A stretch of 64,000 bases of DNA from JBDKLC01 sp040384865. Lineage in GTDB: Bacteria > Patescibacteriota > Minisyncoccia > Phycocordibacterales > CAIZLB01. Each line of letters opens with the position of its first letter. Within the stretch, counting starts at the first letter, position 1. Shown here in pieces: positions 15,741 to 24,127 of this stretch. The notes under the pieces were generated by a model. That model was given only the letters and a program-made list of their open reading frames with translations. It ran no database searches and had not been told where the DNA came from. The DNA lies in NCBI GenBank assembly GCA_040384865.1, contig JAZKIM010000003.1, positions 62,001-126,000 on the forward strand, in the 5' to 3' direction. The position numbers and the translations under genes were made by a program.

Positions 15741-16073
15741 ATGAAAACGCTCAAGTTTGTTTCTTACCTTGCTGATATGATCACTAGGGGAGAGAAGACT
15801 ACGACATGGAGGTTTTTTGATGATAAAGAAATCCTTGAAAGTGATGATTTTGTTTTTATAAACAAGGAAACAGGAAAAGAATTTGCTAAGGTGATAATTA
15901 CATCAGTTAAGGAAAAGGCTTTTGCCGACTTGAACGAAGAAGACAAAAACGGTCATGAAAGATTCAAAAATGAGGAAGAAATGTACGCGATGTATAGAAG
16001 GTACTATGGAGACAAGATTTTTCCTGATACGAACGTAAAGATTGTGAAGTTTAAGCTAACAAAACTCATTTAA
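15741..16073 (+). CDS. ASCH-domain protein
   Basis: 110 residues. LADMITRGEKTTTWRFFDDK is the ASCH signature (I..GEKT.T.R). The following strand DDFVFINKETGKEFAKVIITSV and the helix with EEEMYAMYRRYYG fit the PUA-like beta barrel of the family. Such domains bind RNA, or in some members hydrolyse acetylated nucleosides; the specific function here is unknown. It begins 6 nt after parB and is probably co-transcribed with it. Confidence 0.8.
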   Translation: MKTLKFVSYLADMITRGEKTTTWRFFDDKEILESDDFVFINKETGKEFAKVIITSVKEKAFADLNEEDKNGHERFKNEEEMYAMYRRYYGDKIFPDTNVKIVKFKLTKLI

Positions 16074-16102
16074 AAACTCGTGTTAGACCGAAGATAGCTG
16101 TG

Positions 16103-16111
16103 TGATATAAT
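16103..16111 (+). promoter_or_regulatory. Extended -10 promoter of a leaderless gene
   Basis: TGATATAAT (TGn plus consensus TATAAT at 16106-16111) ends 6 nt before the ATG at 16118, so the mRNA should start at or next to the start codon. Confidence 0.65.
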
Positions 16112-16117
16112 CCCTTA

Positions 16118-16705
16118 ATGAAGGATTTAGATCCAATCGTAGACTTTCTTTTTGAAACCGGCATGCTGGCAAAAACACCTCGCAGTGGTTTCTTCTTTCT
16201 TGGTAGTGGAGAGCAGAGTGTTGCCGAGCATGTAAATAGGATGTGTTACGTCGGCTTCGTATTGGCTTCAATGGAGAAGGGTGTAGACGTTGGTAAGGTG
16301 GTGCAGATGTGTCTTCTTCATGACATTACAGAAACCCGAATATCCGATTTAAACTATGTTCATCAGAAATATACCGAGCGTTTTGAGCAAAAGGCCCTGG
16401 ATGAGCTTGTTGCACCTTTGCCATTCGGTTCTGATATAAAGAATATTATGGACGAGTATCAGGCGCGCGAAACTGTAGAAGCTAAACTAGCCAAAGATGC
16501 TGATAATTTGGAATTGTTGTTATCGCTTAAAGAGCAGGTTGATATCGGAAATGAACGTGCAAAAACTTGGATTCCGTCTTTGATGGGTAGATTAAAAACA
16601 GAAGCTGGCAAAAGGTTGGCAGAAAAAATCATCGAAGTTGATTCTGACCGATGGTGGTTTGGTGACAAGGAACATGATTGGTGGACTAATCGAAACAAAA
16701 AATGA
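16118..16705 (+). CDS. HD-domain phosphohydrolase (YfbR/HDDC2-like)
   Basis: 195 residues. GEQSVAEHVNRM supplies the first metal histidine (His38), MCLLHDITETRISD the HD pair (68-69) with Glu72, and LAKDADNLELLL the last aspartate. This is the motif series of 5'-deoxynucleotidases of the YfbR/HDDC2 group, which dephosphorylate deoxynucleoside monophosphates. The start is fixed by an extended -10 box 6 nt upstream. It overlaps the SemiSWEET gene by 4 nt. Confidence 0.85.
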   Translation: MKDLDPIVDFLFETGMLAKTPRSGFFFLGSGEQSVAEHVNRMCYVGFVLASMEKGVDVGKVVQMCLLHDITETRISDLNYVHQKYTERFEQKALDELVAPLPFGSDIKNIMDEYQARETVEAKLAKDADNLELLLSLKEQVDIGNERAKTWIPSLMGRLKTEAGKRLAEKIIEVDSDRWWFGDKEHDWWTNRNKK

Positions 16706-16980
16706 AATTTCAAATTTTGCAGATTTTGACAACAGCCATGGGGGTTATTATGTCGCTCGGTTATTTTCCTCAAGCTTATAAAATATACAAAACAAAATCG
16801 GCAGAGAGTATTTCAATACCATCTTTTATTATTTTTAGTGTCGGAACTTTTGTCTGGACTCTGTACGGTTTCTATCTCAGAGATTATCCTCTGGTTATAA
16901 GTTTTATAATCGGCGTTATTGGCTCATGGCTTATCTTAGGGCTTACCATTTATTATAAAAAACGTTCTAGAGATAATTAA
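16702..16980 (+). CDS. SemiSWEET/PQ-loop small transporter
   Basis: 92 residues with three transmembrane helices (about 9-26, 41-58 and 65-85). SLGYFPQAYKIYKTKSAESI carries the PQ motif of the first helix typical of SemiSWEET and PQ-loop repeats. Such proteins dimerise to form a sugar or small-solute channel in the inner membrane. It is translationally coupled (ATGA overlap) to the HD hydrolase gene. It ends convergently with topA, overlapping by 4 nt. Confidence 0.85.
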   Translation: MKFQILQILTTAMGVIMSLGYFPQAYKIYKTKSAESISIPSFIIFSVGTFVWTLYGFYLRDYPLVISFIIGVIGSWLILGLTIYYKKRSRDN

Positions 16981-19256
16981 TTTTCTTTCTTTTCTTCTGC
17001 TTGCGGAGTCTTCTTCTTCCACCCTCCTCGTCCTACTTTCTTCGGTTCTCGCAGTATTTCCATTGCTCTTTCGTGTGTAATTGCGTACACATCATCAGTT
17101 TTCAATGATCTGAAATCTGCATCGTGCACAATGTATGGACCGAAGCGTCCAACACTTGCGGTAATGGTTTTGCCGGTATCTGGATGGGTACCAAGCTTTC
17201 GAGGAAGGCTGAGGAATTTAAGTGCATCAGGAAGGCTGACCTTCTCAGGATCATGTGATTTCGGGATACTAGCCATGCGTGGCTTTTTGTTTTCCTTTGT
17301 CTTTTCACCGAGTTGGACATATGGACCGAATCGGCCGATCTTGGTGAAGATGGGCAAACCTGTTTCGGGATCATTGCCAATAGGGGTATCCTTTTGAATT
17401 TCTTTTCCTTCAATAGTGAGAGCACCGTCGCAATCAGGATACCGTGAGCAACTCAAGAACTTGCCGCCGCGTGAAAGTTTGACAGTCATCGGGCTACCAC
17501 ACTTCGGACATACATATTTTGAATCAGCATCGCCGAGATTGGTAAGTTTGTCGATTTTCTCTTTTGACTTCACGTCTTTAAGGAACGGTCCGTAAAAGTC
17601 TTTGAGTGTTTTAAGATATTCAGCCTTACCAACAGCAATATCATCGAGCTTGTCTTCCATGGTGGCGGTGAATCCATCATTTATATACTGCATGAAGTTT
17701 TGTTCGAGAAATGAACTAACGACATCTCCTGTGTCGGTAGGAAAAAGAGCTTTGTTTACTTTAGTAACGTATTCACGTTCTTCAAGCGTGCGAATAGTGC
17801 TGGCATATGTAGAAGGTCTTCCGATACCACGTTTTTCGAGCTCTTTGATGAGACCAGCTTCAGTATATCGTGACGGTGGCTCAGTTGTTTTTTCGAGAGA
17901 TGAAATATCAACGAGCTTAAGCGGCTCATCTTTTTTGACAGGTGGAAGTTCAACATCTTCTCCTCGTGCATCAGGATCAGCCCGGAGCCACCCGTCGAAG
18001 ATGACACGTGAGCCGGTAATGGTGAAATGGGGAATAGATTCTTTTAAGTTTTCAATATTTGCCGTGATCTTTGTTCGTGCAAGCTTAGCGTCTGACATTT
18101 GGCTAGCGAGTGTTCGAGCGCGAATGAGTTTATAGAGACGTTTTTCGTCATCGTTTGATCCGGCTGATTCAGTGCTGAGATGTGAAGGTCGAATAGCTTC
18201 ATGTGCTTCTTGAGCATTTTTGCTCTTAGAAGCAAATGTTTTGATGCTCACATATTCTTTGCCGAACGTATGTTCGATGACGCGGGCCGCTTCAGTAACA
18301 GCGATGCTGCTCAGGTTTGTACTATCAGTACGCATATAGGTGATATGGCCGCCCTCATAGAGCTTCTGAGCCAATCCCATGGTGCGAGATGGTGCGTAGC
18401 CGAGACGAGTACTTGCTGCTTGTTGAAGGGTGGAAGTAATAAAGGGTGCTTTGGCTGAACGCTTTACTTCAGTTTCCTCGACGTCAATAACTTTCCAGGA
18501 ATTAGTTTCGCCTGCATGTTTTCCTACTTCCACTATTCGTTCTGCTTCCTTTTTGTCTCTCGGTTCTTCCGTGCAGGTAAGTGAAAGATCCGCGTCGTCT
18601 TTTGTCTTCATCTCTGCAGTAATGACGTAGTAGTTTTCCGGAATAAAAGCACGGATCTCACGCTCACGCTCCATAATGATGCGCAGTGCTGGTGATTGTA
18701 CGCGGCCGGCAGAAAGACCATATCGAACTTTTTTCCAGATAAGACCCGAGAGGTCATATCCTACGAGGCGGTCAAGTACGCGTCGTGCTTCTTGAGCCTT
18801 ACGAAGATTCTCATCAATTTCTCGCGGATGTTTGATTGCTTCTTGCACTGCACCTTCCGTAATTTCATAGAAAACAACCCTCTTTGGATTTTTGAGTCCA
18901 ATTGCCTCCTTTATATGCCACGCAATAGCTTCTCCTTCTCGGTCGGGGTCAGTCGCTAGTACTACTTCTTTGGCAACCTTAGCAAGAGAGCGGATATCGC
19001 TGATAACTTTTTCTTTTCCTGGAGAGATTTCGTAATGGGGGATGAAACCACCTTCGATATCGATAGCTTTTTTATTGTTTTTTGGAAGATCGCGGACATG
19101 ACCGACGGATGCAACAACAGTATATTCACCGCCAAGATATTTTGAAATTGTTTTTGCTTTCGCAGGGGATTCAACAATAAGAAGCTTATCGCCTTTGTTT
19201 ATCTTAGATGCGACTTTCGCAATAGTCTTTTTAGTTGTAGTTTTTTTTATCGCCAT
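16977..19256 (-). CDS. topA: DNA topoisomerase I (type IA)
   Basis: 759 residues. The Toprim domain has VESPAKAKT (Glu29) and ATDPDREGEAIAWHI (DPDRE 103-107). The active-site tyrosine is Tyr307 in GGHITYMRTDST. A C-terminal zinc ribbon (CPKCGSPM...FLSCSRYPDC) is followed by two GRFGPY-containing repeats (GRFGPYVQLGEKT and GRFGPYIVHDAD) and a lysine-rich tail. It relaxes negative supercoils. It lies immediately after dprA; the dprA stop and topA start share bases (TAATG), so the two are one operon. Confidence 0.96.
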   Translation of the reverse strand: MAIKKTTTKKTIAKVASKINKGDKLLIVESPAKAKTISKYLGGEYTVVASVGHVRDLPKNNKKAIDIEGGFIPHYEISPGKEKVISDIRSLAKVAKEVVLATDPDREGEAIAWHIKEAIGLKNPKRVVFYEITEGAVQEAIKHPREIDENLRKAQEARRVLDRLVGYDLSGLIWKKVRYGLSAGRVQSPALRIIMEREREIRAFIPENYYVITAEMKTKDDADLSLTCTEEPRDKKEAERIVEVGKHAGETNSWKVIDVEETEVKRSAKAPFITSTLQQAASTRLGYAPSRTMGLAQKLYEGGHITYMRTDSTNLSSIAVTEAARVIEHTFGKEYVSIKTFASKSKNAQEAHEAIRPSHLSTESAGSNDDEKRLYKLIRARTLASQMSDAKLARTKITANIENLKESIPHFTITGSRVIFDGWLRADPDARGEDVELPPVKKDEPLKLVDISSLEKTTEPPSRYTEAGLIKELEKRGIGRPSTYASTIRTLEEREYVTKVNKALFPTDTGDVVSSFLEQNFMQYINDGFTATMEDKLDDIAVGKAEYLKTLKDFYGPFLKDVKSKEKIDKLTNLGDADSKYVCPKCGSPMTVKLSRGGKFLSCSRYPDCDGALTIEGKEIQKDTPIGNDPETGLPIFTKIGRFGPYVQLGEKTKENKKPRMASIPKSHDPEKVSLPDALKFLSLPRKLGTHPDTGKTITASVGRFGPYIVHDADFRSLKTDDVYAITHERAMEILREPKKVGRGGWKKKTPQAEEKKEN

Positions 19257-20153
19257 TAGGAGGTGTTTTCGTTTTTTCGTAGTATGGCAGAAGGTGGCGG
19301 ATAGCGCAACGCAACGGTGCCGTAGGCTTCATGAATGATGCCGCGAATTTCGAGTATCGACAGTACTACTTGCAACCGACCTATTGGTATTCTTAGTTGT
19401 TCGGATATTTGATCTCGTGTCTTTGGTTCATAAAGAACTTCTATTACGTCAACTTCTTCTTTTGAGCACTCATTGTATGGATTAATACTTAGATTTGATG
19501 AAGCGCCTTTCCAGTCTGTTTCAAAGCCAAGTAATTCGTGTAAATCTTCGGGACAGGTGATTGCTGCAGCACCTTTTCGGATGAGTTTGTTAGTACCACA
19601 NNNNNNNNNNATCTTGCCGTAACTAATGTTCCCGAGTTCTCCTCCGCTTCTATTATAAGTACTGCATGCGATAGTCCTGCCATTATCCTGTTGCGCATAG
19701 GAAAGCTCCAGGGGCTTGCCCGTATTTGCGGCTCGTACTCTGAGGCGAGTAGCCCTCCTTTTTCAATGATTTTTTCGGCAAGATGCAAGTGAGAACGAGG
19801 ATAGAGGACGTTAGGATGAAGACCTGAGCCTGGTACGGCAATTGTCGGTAATCCCACATCAAGTGCTGTTTGGTGGGCAATGCCGTCAATGCCTAGAGCT
19901 AGTCCCGATATTATTATTACCGGCCTTCCCGCAAGACTTTTTATAAGTGAGATACAAAGCTCTTTCCCATAACTGGTATATTGTCGTGATCCGACTACAC
20001 AAAGGAATTTGGTATCTTTTGCGTAAAATAGATCTGTATTGCCGGCGGTATAGAGNNNNNNNNNNGTAGGGGAGGATCAGGAATTTGTTTGAGCAGTTCA
20101 GGAAACTGGTCTTGAGGTATTACGTGTAAATTGTTCAGTGAATGTTTGTTCAT
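19256..20153 (-). CDS. dprA: DNA-processing protein DprA, interrupted by two assembly gaps
   Basis: The gene can be read from ATG 20153 to TAA 19256 in three pieces separated by two ten-N runs. Motifs in order are CVVGSRQYTSYG, IISGLALGIDGIAHQTAL, PTIAVPGSGL, FPMRNRIMAGLSHAVLIIEA, SGTLVTAR, and then after the gap GTNKLIRKGAAAITCPEDLH. The C-terminus is a winged-helix domain (RDQISEQLRIPIGRLQVVLS). DprA loads RecA on incoming single-stranded DNA during transformation. The second gap removes the roughly 20 codons that normally hold the VFAVPG segment. The frames differ across gaps, so these are sequence gaps and not a pseudogene. It forms an operon with topA. Confidence 0.88.
19601..19610. other. 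Assembly gap (10 N) inside dprA
   Basis: The gap lies between SGTLVTAR and GTNKLIRKG. Family length predicts about 20 missing codons, so ten N is a placeholder. Confidence 0.9.
20056..20065. other. Assembly gap (10 N) inside dprA
   Basis: The gap lies between QIPDPPL and LYTAGNTDLF, where DprA proteins continue PDPPxxLY, so only a few bases are missing. Confidence 0.9.
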
Positions 20154-20237
20154 TGAGTAAATAATAGTCATCTGCTATGATAAAACGATAAAAAAAGACT
20201 AAAAAAGTTCTGAAAATTTACCCCAATCAATTACACC

Positions 20238-21533
20238 ATGCTCGACATTAAATTCATTCGCGAAAACAAAGATCTCATTGCCGCTGGCGCAAAGAAGAAA
20301 CATATGGACTACGATGTGAATCGTTTGCTTGAAGTTGACACCAAACGACGTGAGTTGTTGTCTTCTATCGAGACGAAGAAGGCAGAACAAAATAAGGTTA
20401 GTCAGGAAATCACCTCGACACAAGATCAGACAAATCGTAACAATTTGATTGAACAGATGCGTGCCGTTAAAGAAAGCTCAAAGATTGAAGAGGAGCAATT
20501 GACTGAAGTAATGAAAGAATGGCAAGCCCTTATGGTTGCTGTTCCGAATATTCCCGACATGTCAGTTCCAGAAGGGGCAACAGACGAAGAAAACCAAGAA
20601 GTTAGGCAATGGGGAACAATTCCAAAATTTGATTTTGAACCCAAGAGTCATATCGATCTCATGCTTCAGAATGACATGGTTGATTTTGACCGCGGTGCAA
20701 AAATATCAGGATTCCGAGGATACATATTAAAGAATGATGGTGCCCTTCTTGAATTTGCTATTTGGCAGTTTGCTCTCGACAGTATGGTTAAGAAGGGTTT
20801 TACACCAATGATTGTTCCGTCACTTGTTCGACGAGAGACGCTCATGGGCACTGGATATATTCCGCAAGGGGAAGAAGACCTGTATAAGACGCAGGATGGA
20901 GAATATCTTGCTGGTACTGGTGAAGTGGCCACTATGAGTTACTACTCCGATGAAGTACTCGATTACACGCAATTACCGCTTAAAATGGTAGCGTTTTCTC
21001 CTTGTTTCCGACGTGAGGCTGGCAGTCATGGTAAAGATACAAAAGGTATATATAGAGTGCATGAATTTTTCAAAATGGAACAGGTGGTGCTTTGCGAGGC
21101 TAATCATGAAGAATCAGTAAAATTGCACGAAGAATTAACTGAAAATGCTGAGAAATTACTTCAGGCACTCAATTTGCCATATCACGTTGTCGTAAATTGC
21201 GGCGGTGATCTTGGCCTTGGTCAGGTAAAGAAATATGACATTGAAGCGTGGCGTCCGTCTGTCGGTAAATATGGTGAAACTCATTCATCTTCATATTTTC
21301 ATGACTTCCAGTCACGACGACTAAATATTCGTTACAGAGATGTTGAGGGGAAAATGAAATTTGTTCACTCGCTGAATAATACAGCTGTTGCCACTCCGCG
21401 AATCCTCATTTCCATCATTGAAAATAATCAGCAGGCCGATGGTTCAATCTGTATTCCAAAAGTGTTGCAGCCCTACATGGGAGGAAGGGAAGTCATTACG
21501 CTACCGACGAATACAAAAATTAACTTAAACTAA
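20238..21533 (+). CDS. serS: Seryl-tRNA synthetase
   Basis: 431 residues. The N-terminal coiled-coil tRNA-binding arm (about 25-105) is followed by a class II core. Motif 2 is FRREAGSHGKDTKGIYRVHE and motif 3 lies in NNTAVATPRILISIIENNQ near residue 395. The TGEVATMSYY segment contacts serine. It charges tRNA-Ser. The gene is divergent from dprA-topA, with about 80 nt between them, and ftsQ follows 3 nt downstream. Confidence 0.96.
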   Translation: MLDIKFIRENKDLIAAGAKKKHMDYDVNRLLEVDTKRRELLSSIETKKAEQNKVSQEITSTQDQTNRNNLIEQMRAVKESSKIEEEQLTEVMKEWQALMVAVPNIPDMSVPEGATDEENQEVRQWGTIPKFDFEPKSHIDLMLQNDMVDFDRGAKISGFRGYILKNDGALLEFAIWQFALDSMVKKGFTPMIVPSLVRRETLMGTGYIPQGEEDLYKTQDGEYLAGTGEVATMSYYSDEVLDYTQLPLKMVAFSPCFRREAGSHGKDTKGIYRVHEFFKMEQVVLCEANHEESVKLHEELTENAEKLLQALNLPYHVVVNCGGDLGLGQVKKYDIEAWRPSVGKYGETHSSSYFHDFQSRRLNIRYRDVEGKMKFVHSLNNTAVATPRILISIIENNQQADGSICIPKVLQPYMGGREVITLPTNTKINLN

Positions 21534-21536
21534 GCA

Positions 21537-22376
21537 ATGCTGCGGAATCATAATCATCGCACTCGAGATTATCTTCGCTCCGACCGTGTCATTAAACGTA
21601 AACGTCGACGCTTTACAAGAATACTGTTGGTCATTTTGTTTTTTCTCATACTCATTATCGGAGGAATCATATTTGTAGTAAGACTTGATGCTTTTGCTGT
21701 CAAAACTTTGAAAGTAGAGGGTAATCATGATGTTTCTGCTGACGAATTGATAACTCTGGCAAATGAATATGCAACGAGCAGTTGGCTCTATTTCTTTCCT
21801 CGACGAAACATCGCTTTTTATCCAACCGGGTCCATAGAAGCAGAACTTAGAGCTCGCTATCCTCGCTTCTCAGATGTAGCAGTTTATCGTACCAGTATTA
21901 ACTCTGTTCAAATTGAGGTAATAGAGCGGCACCCGCGCGCTCTCTGGTGCGATTCAAGCGAACAATGCTATACCGTCGATGACCAAGGCTTTATTTATGC
22001 ACCGTATGTATCTGCATCCTCTACAACCGCTGACCTCATTCGCTTTAGTGGCGGAGCGCAGGACGCCACCAACCCCATTGGTACGAATATAAATTCATCT
22101 TCTACCTTTAGTGATATCACTTTGCTTTTGCAAGGTATGAAGGAAAGAGGTTTGACCCCCGAGCATGTTGTTATTCGAAACAACCATGAATTTTCAGTAA
22201 AAGTAAATCCTGGCGGCGATGTCATCTTTTCTGATATTAGACCATTGAATGAATCTCTCAGTAACTTGAGCGCGGCTCTTCAGAGTGCTGCATTTAAGGC
22301 GACTTCAAGTCCTCAGACTTTTGAATACATAGATACTCGTTTTGGTAATAAGATATTTTTTAAACTGCAGAAATAG
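21537..22376 (+). CDS. ftsQ: FtsQ/DivIB-like cell division protein
   Basis: 279 residues. An arginine-rich cytoplasmic tail (RTRDYLRSDRVIKRKRRRF) precedes one transmembrane helix (about 28-50). A POTRA domain begins LDAFAVKTLKVEGNHDVSADEL, with the hydrophobic segment and ARYPRFSDVAVYR, and NSVQIEVIERHPRALWC matches the beta strand after POTRA in FtsQ proteins. FtsQ is a bitopic divisome scaffold binding FtsB/FtsL. It starts 3 nt after serS. No other division gene adjoins, so the assignment rests on fold and motif. Confidence 0.8.
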   Translation: MLRNHNHRTRDYLRSDRVIKRKRRRFTRILLVILFFLILIIGGIIFVVRLDAFAVKTLKVEGNHDVSADELITLANEYATSSWLYFFPRRNIAFYPTGSIEAELRARYPRFSDVAVYRTSINSVQIEVIERHPRALWCDSSEQCYTVDDQGFIYAPYVSASSTTADLIRFSGGAQDATNPIGTNINSSSTFSDITLLLQGMKERGLTPEHVVIRNNHEFSVKVNPGGDVIFSDIRPLNESLSNLSAALQSAAFKATSSPQTFEYIDTRFGNKIFFKLQK

Positions 22377-22397
22377 TCGCAAAAACAAGGGTGAGTG

Positions 22398-22406
22398 TGT
22401 TATAAT
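22398..22406 (+). promoter_or_regulatory. Extended -10 promoter of a leaderless gene
   Basis: TGTTATAAT (TGn plus consensus -10 at 22401-22406) ends 6 nt before ATG 22413, fixing the start over the in-frame ATG at 22395, which lies upstream of the promoter. Confidence 0.65.
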
Positions 22407-22412
22407 TTTTTT

Positions 22413-23576
22413 ATGCAACCGTCTGATAGTATGGATAGCAATTTACAAGCTCGTTTTATGAGCCTTGGGTCCCCTCGGTCCATTATCGCGCCTCCTCCTG
22501 CAAAGCCTTCCCTCCACTTTACCTTTATTCCGGAGCGTATTTTTCGTGATCATAACGTCTGGCATTATATCGCCTGGATCGCACTTGCTATGCTCATTGG
22601 TATTTCTGTCGCCTCATTCGTCACTGAAAGTATTTTAGTGGCTCGCGATATGATTTTTCATCCGGAAGATCGATATGCTGTGGTGAATGGATATCGAAGT
22701 CCACGGGTACCATCTGCAACCTCAACAGAGCAAGAGCCACTTGGTTCTGATGATACCGCGGCAAGCACGACAGCTTCGCTCATTAATGCCCTTGGCCAGT
22801 ATCGCCTTGCTAATGCAGATAAGTTTCCAAAAATAAGCGCCGCAGCATTTCTCATTGGGGATGTTGATACGGGAGAAATTATTTATGAAAAAAATGAGAC
22901 GTTAGTTGCACCAATTGCATCGGTTTCAAAGTTGATGACTGGTATAATCGCTCATGAACAAATGAATATGGATCAAGTGGCAATCGTCTCACGTGATTCA
23001 TATAATACATATGGTAGTGAGGGTGGGTTGCTTCTTGGTGAAAAGATTCGTATCAAGGATTTGATGTATCCGCTTCTCATTGAATCAAGTAATGACGGAG
23101 CAGAAGTTATAGCAGATGCCTATATTGGTGGTCATCAATCTTTCATTTTGGAAATGAATAAGAAGGCGAGTCTTCTTGGTATGAACGATACCAATTATGA
23201 AGATCCAAGCGGTCTTTCTGCAAAAAACGTCTCTAGTATTGAAGATCTCTTTCGTCTCGGTCGATATATTCGCATTAAGGCACCAGAGCTTTATGATATT
23301 TCTCGGGTAAGACAATATGCGATCTACAAGCACCAGTGGACGAACAAGAATGTCCTTCTTCAACGAGAATATTTTCTTGGAGGTAAGAATGGTTTTACTA
23401 ATGAGGCAAAGCAAACTACCGTTTCTTTGTTTGAAGTACCAATGGCAAATGGCATAAAACGAAATGTAGCTGTTATTATTCTTCGAAGTGCGAATAGAAC
23501 GGATGACTCGTTGCGTATAATAGATTTTTTGAAGAAGAATGCATATTTCAGTGTTTCGGCAGATATAGTGCAGTAA
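22413..23576 (+). CDS. D-alanyl-D-alanine carboxypeptidase, S11 (PBP5-like)
   Basis: 387 residues. A membrane anchor lies at about 53-75, followed by a low-complexity linker and the catalytic domain. SxxK is PIASVSKLMT (Ser170, Lys173), SxN is LIESSNDGAEV (Ser225-Asn227) and the third box is GGKNGFTNEAKQT, a KNG variant of KTG. It trims the terminal D-Ala of peptidoglycan stem peptides outside the membrane. The start is set by the promoter geometry. Ddl at 33147 and MltG at 47273 are other wall genes in this window. Confidence 0.88.
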   Translation: MQPSDSMDSNLQARFMSLGSPRSIIAPPPAKPSLHFTFIPERIFRDHNVWHYIAWIALAMLIGISVASFVTESILVARDMIFHPEDRYAVVNGYRSPRVPSATSTEQEPLGSDDTAASTTASLINALGQYRLANADKFPKISAAAFLIGDVDTGEIIYEKNETLVAPIASVSKLMTGIIAHEQMNMDQVAIVSRDSYNTYGSEGGLLLGEKIRIKDLMYPLLIESSNDGAEVIADAYIGGHQSFILEMNKKASLLGMNDTNYEDPSGLSAKNVSSIEDLFRLGRYIRIKAPELYDISRVRQYAIYKHQWTNKNVLLQREYFLGGKNGFTNEAKQTTVSLFEVPMANGIKRNVAVIILRSANRTDDSLRIIDFLKKNAYFSVSADIVQ

Positions 23577-23590
23577 TTTGTATTAGGTGG

Positions 23591-23618
23591 TTGTAAAAGA
23601 CATAGTTTATGATATAAT
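23591..23618 (+). promoter_or_regulatory. Sigma-70-type promoter of a small RNA or leader
   Basis: TTGTAA at 23591-23596, a 16-nt spacer and a perfect TATAAT at 23613-23618 predict transcription from about 23625. Confidence 0.65.
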
Positions 23619-23624
23619 ACAGCC

Positions 23625-23735
23625 GTAAGGACTTTGAAAATCGTCTCACCCTGTCGGGAGCGATCGCAAAGCGTCTCAATTTCATTCAAATGGCTAAAAA
23701 GCGGCCGCTCCAAAAAAACGGAGTGGTCGTTTTTG
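23625..23735 (+). ncRNA. Candidate ~110-nt small RNA or attenuated leader
   Basis: A good promoter directly upstream and a very strong terminator at its end bound a GC-richer transcript without a convincing reading frame. A short hairpin (CTCACCC/GGGAG) occurs near 23646. It lies ahead of the small membrane-protein gene at 23778, so it is either an independent small RNA or a 5' leader that attenuates that gene. It matches no RNA family I recognise. Confidence 0.5.
23695..23731 (+). terminator. Strong rho-independent terminator or attenuator
   Basis: GCGGCCGCTCC and GGAGTGGTCG, extended by AAAA/TTTT, form about 15 consecutive pairs (three are G-U) with an A-rich loop and a five-T tail. Confidence 0.8.
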
Positions 23736-23777
23736 TTACCACGATGATAGCTCTCGAACGGGAGGGACGAGTTTGGC

Positions 23778-24044
23778 ATGAGCCGACGGATTACGCGGTC
23801 GAGCGTAATCCATCAACAACCCCTTCCAATAACCCGAACCAATATGTTTCGAGCTATCGGATTCGTAATTGGTCTCATTGCCATTCGGTTGCTTATGCCT
23901 GACGTATTTCACGCAGGCGAGCATGCCCTCCTTCAGTTCATTACAGTGGTTGGTGATCTTGCTTCTCATTCTCCATTGAATGTAACAGCGGATGCCACCC
24001 ACATGACGGCAGGATATATAGTCTTGCCGAACACTCCTCGTTAA
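23778..24044 (+). CDS. Small GC-richer membrane-associated protein
   Basis: 88 residues. A basic N-terminus (MSRRITRSS) is followed by one clear hydrophobic helix (FRAIGFVIGLIAIRLLM, about 24-40) and a histidine-containing amphipathic region (HAGEHALLQFITVVGDL). GGAGGG at 23761 is an unusually good ribosome-binding site for this window, which supports this frame over the overlapping one at 23690. A hairpin terminator follows. It is transcribed through or from beyond the attenuator at 23695. No domain is recognised. Confidence 0.6.
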   Translation: MSRRITRSSVIHQQPLPITRTNMFRAIGFVIGLIAIRLLMPDVFHAGEHALLQFITVVGDLASHSPLNVTADATHMTAGYIVLPNTPR

Positions 24045-24056
24045 CTTGAGGTAATA

Positions 24057-24093
24057 CAAAAAGGCCATCGCTCAGGCGCCGGCTTTTTGTTTT
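24057..24093 (+). terminator. Terminator after the 23778 gene
   Basis: AAAAAGGCC...GGCGCCGGCTTTTT forms a GC-rich hairpin with a T-rich tail (CTTTTTGTTTTG). Confidence 0.7.
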
Positions 24094-24110
24094 GTATAAA
24101 TAGCGAAAGA

Positions 24111-24119
24111 TGCTATAAA
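24111..24119 (+). promoter_or_regulatory. Extended -10 promoter of leaderless tgt
   Basis: TGCTATAAA (TGn plus TATAAA at 24114-24119) ends 8 nt before ATG 24128. Confidence 0.55.
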
Positions 24120-24127
24120 GACTTCAC

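Noticed and set aside
19601..20065. dprA as a frameshifted pseudogene
   Set aside because: The frame changes coincide exactly with ten-N runs and all motifs on both sides are intact.
23690..23902. 70-codon frame starting ATGGCTAAAAAGCGG
   Set aside because: It runs straight through the strong terminator hairpin at 23695-23731, has no ribosome-binding site and overlaps the better-supported frame at 23778.
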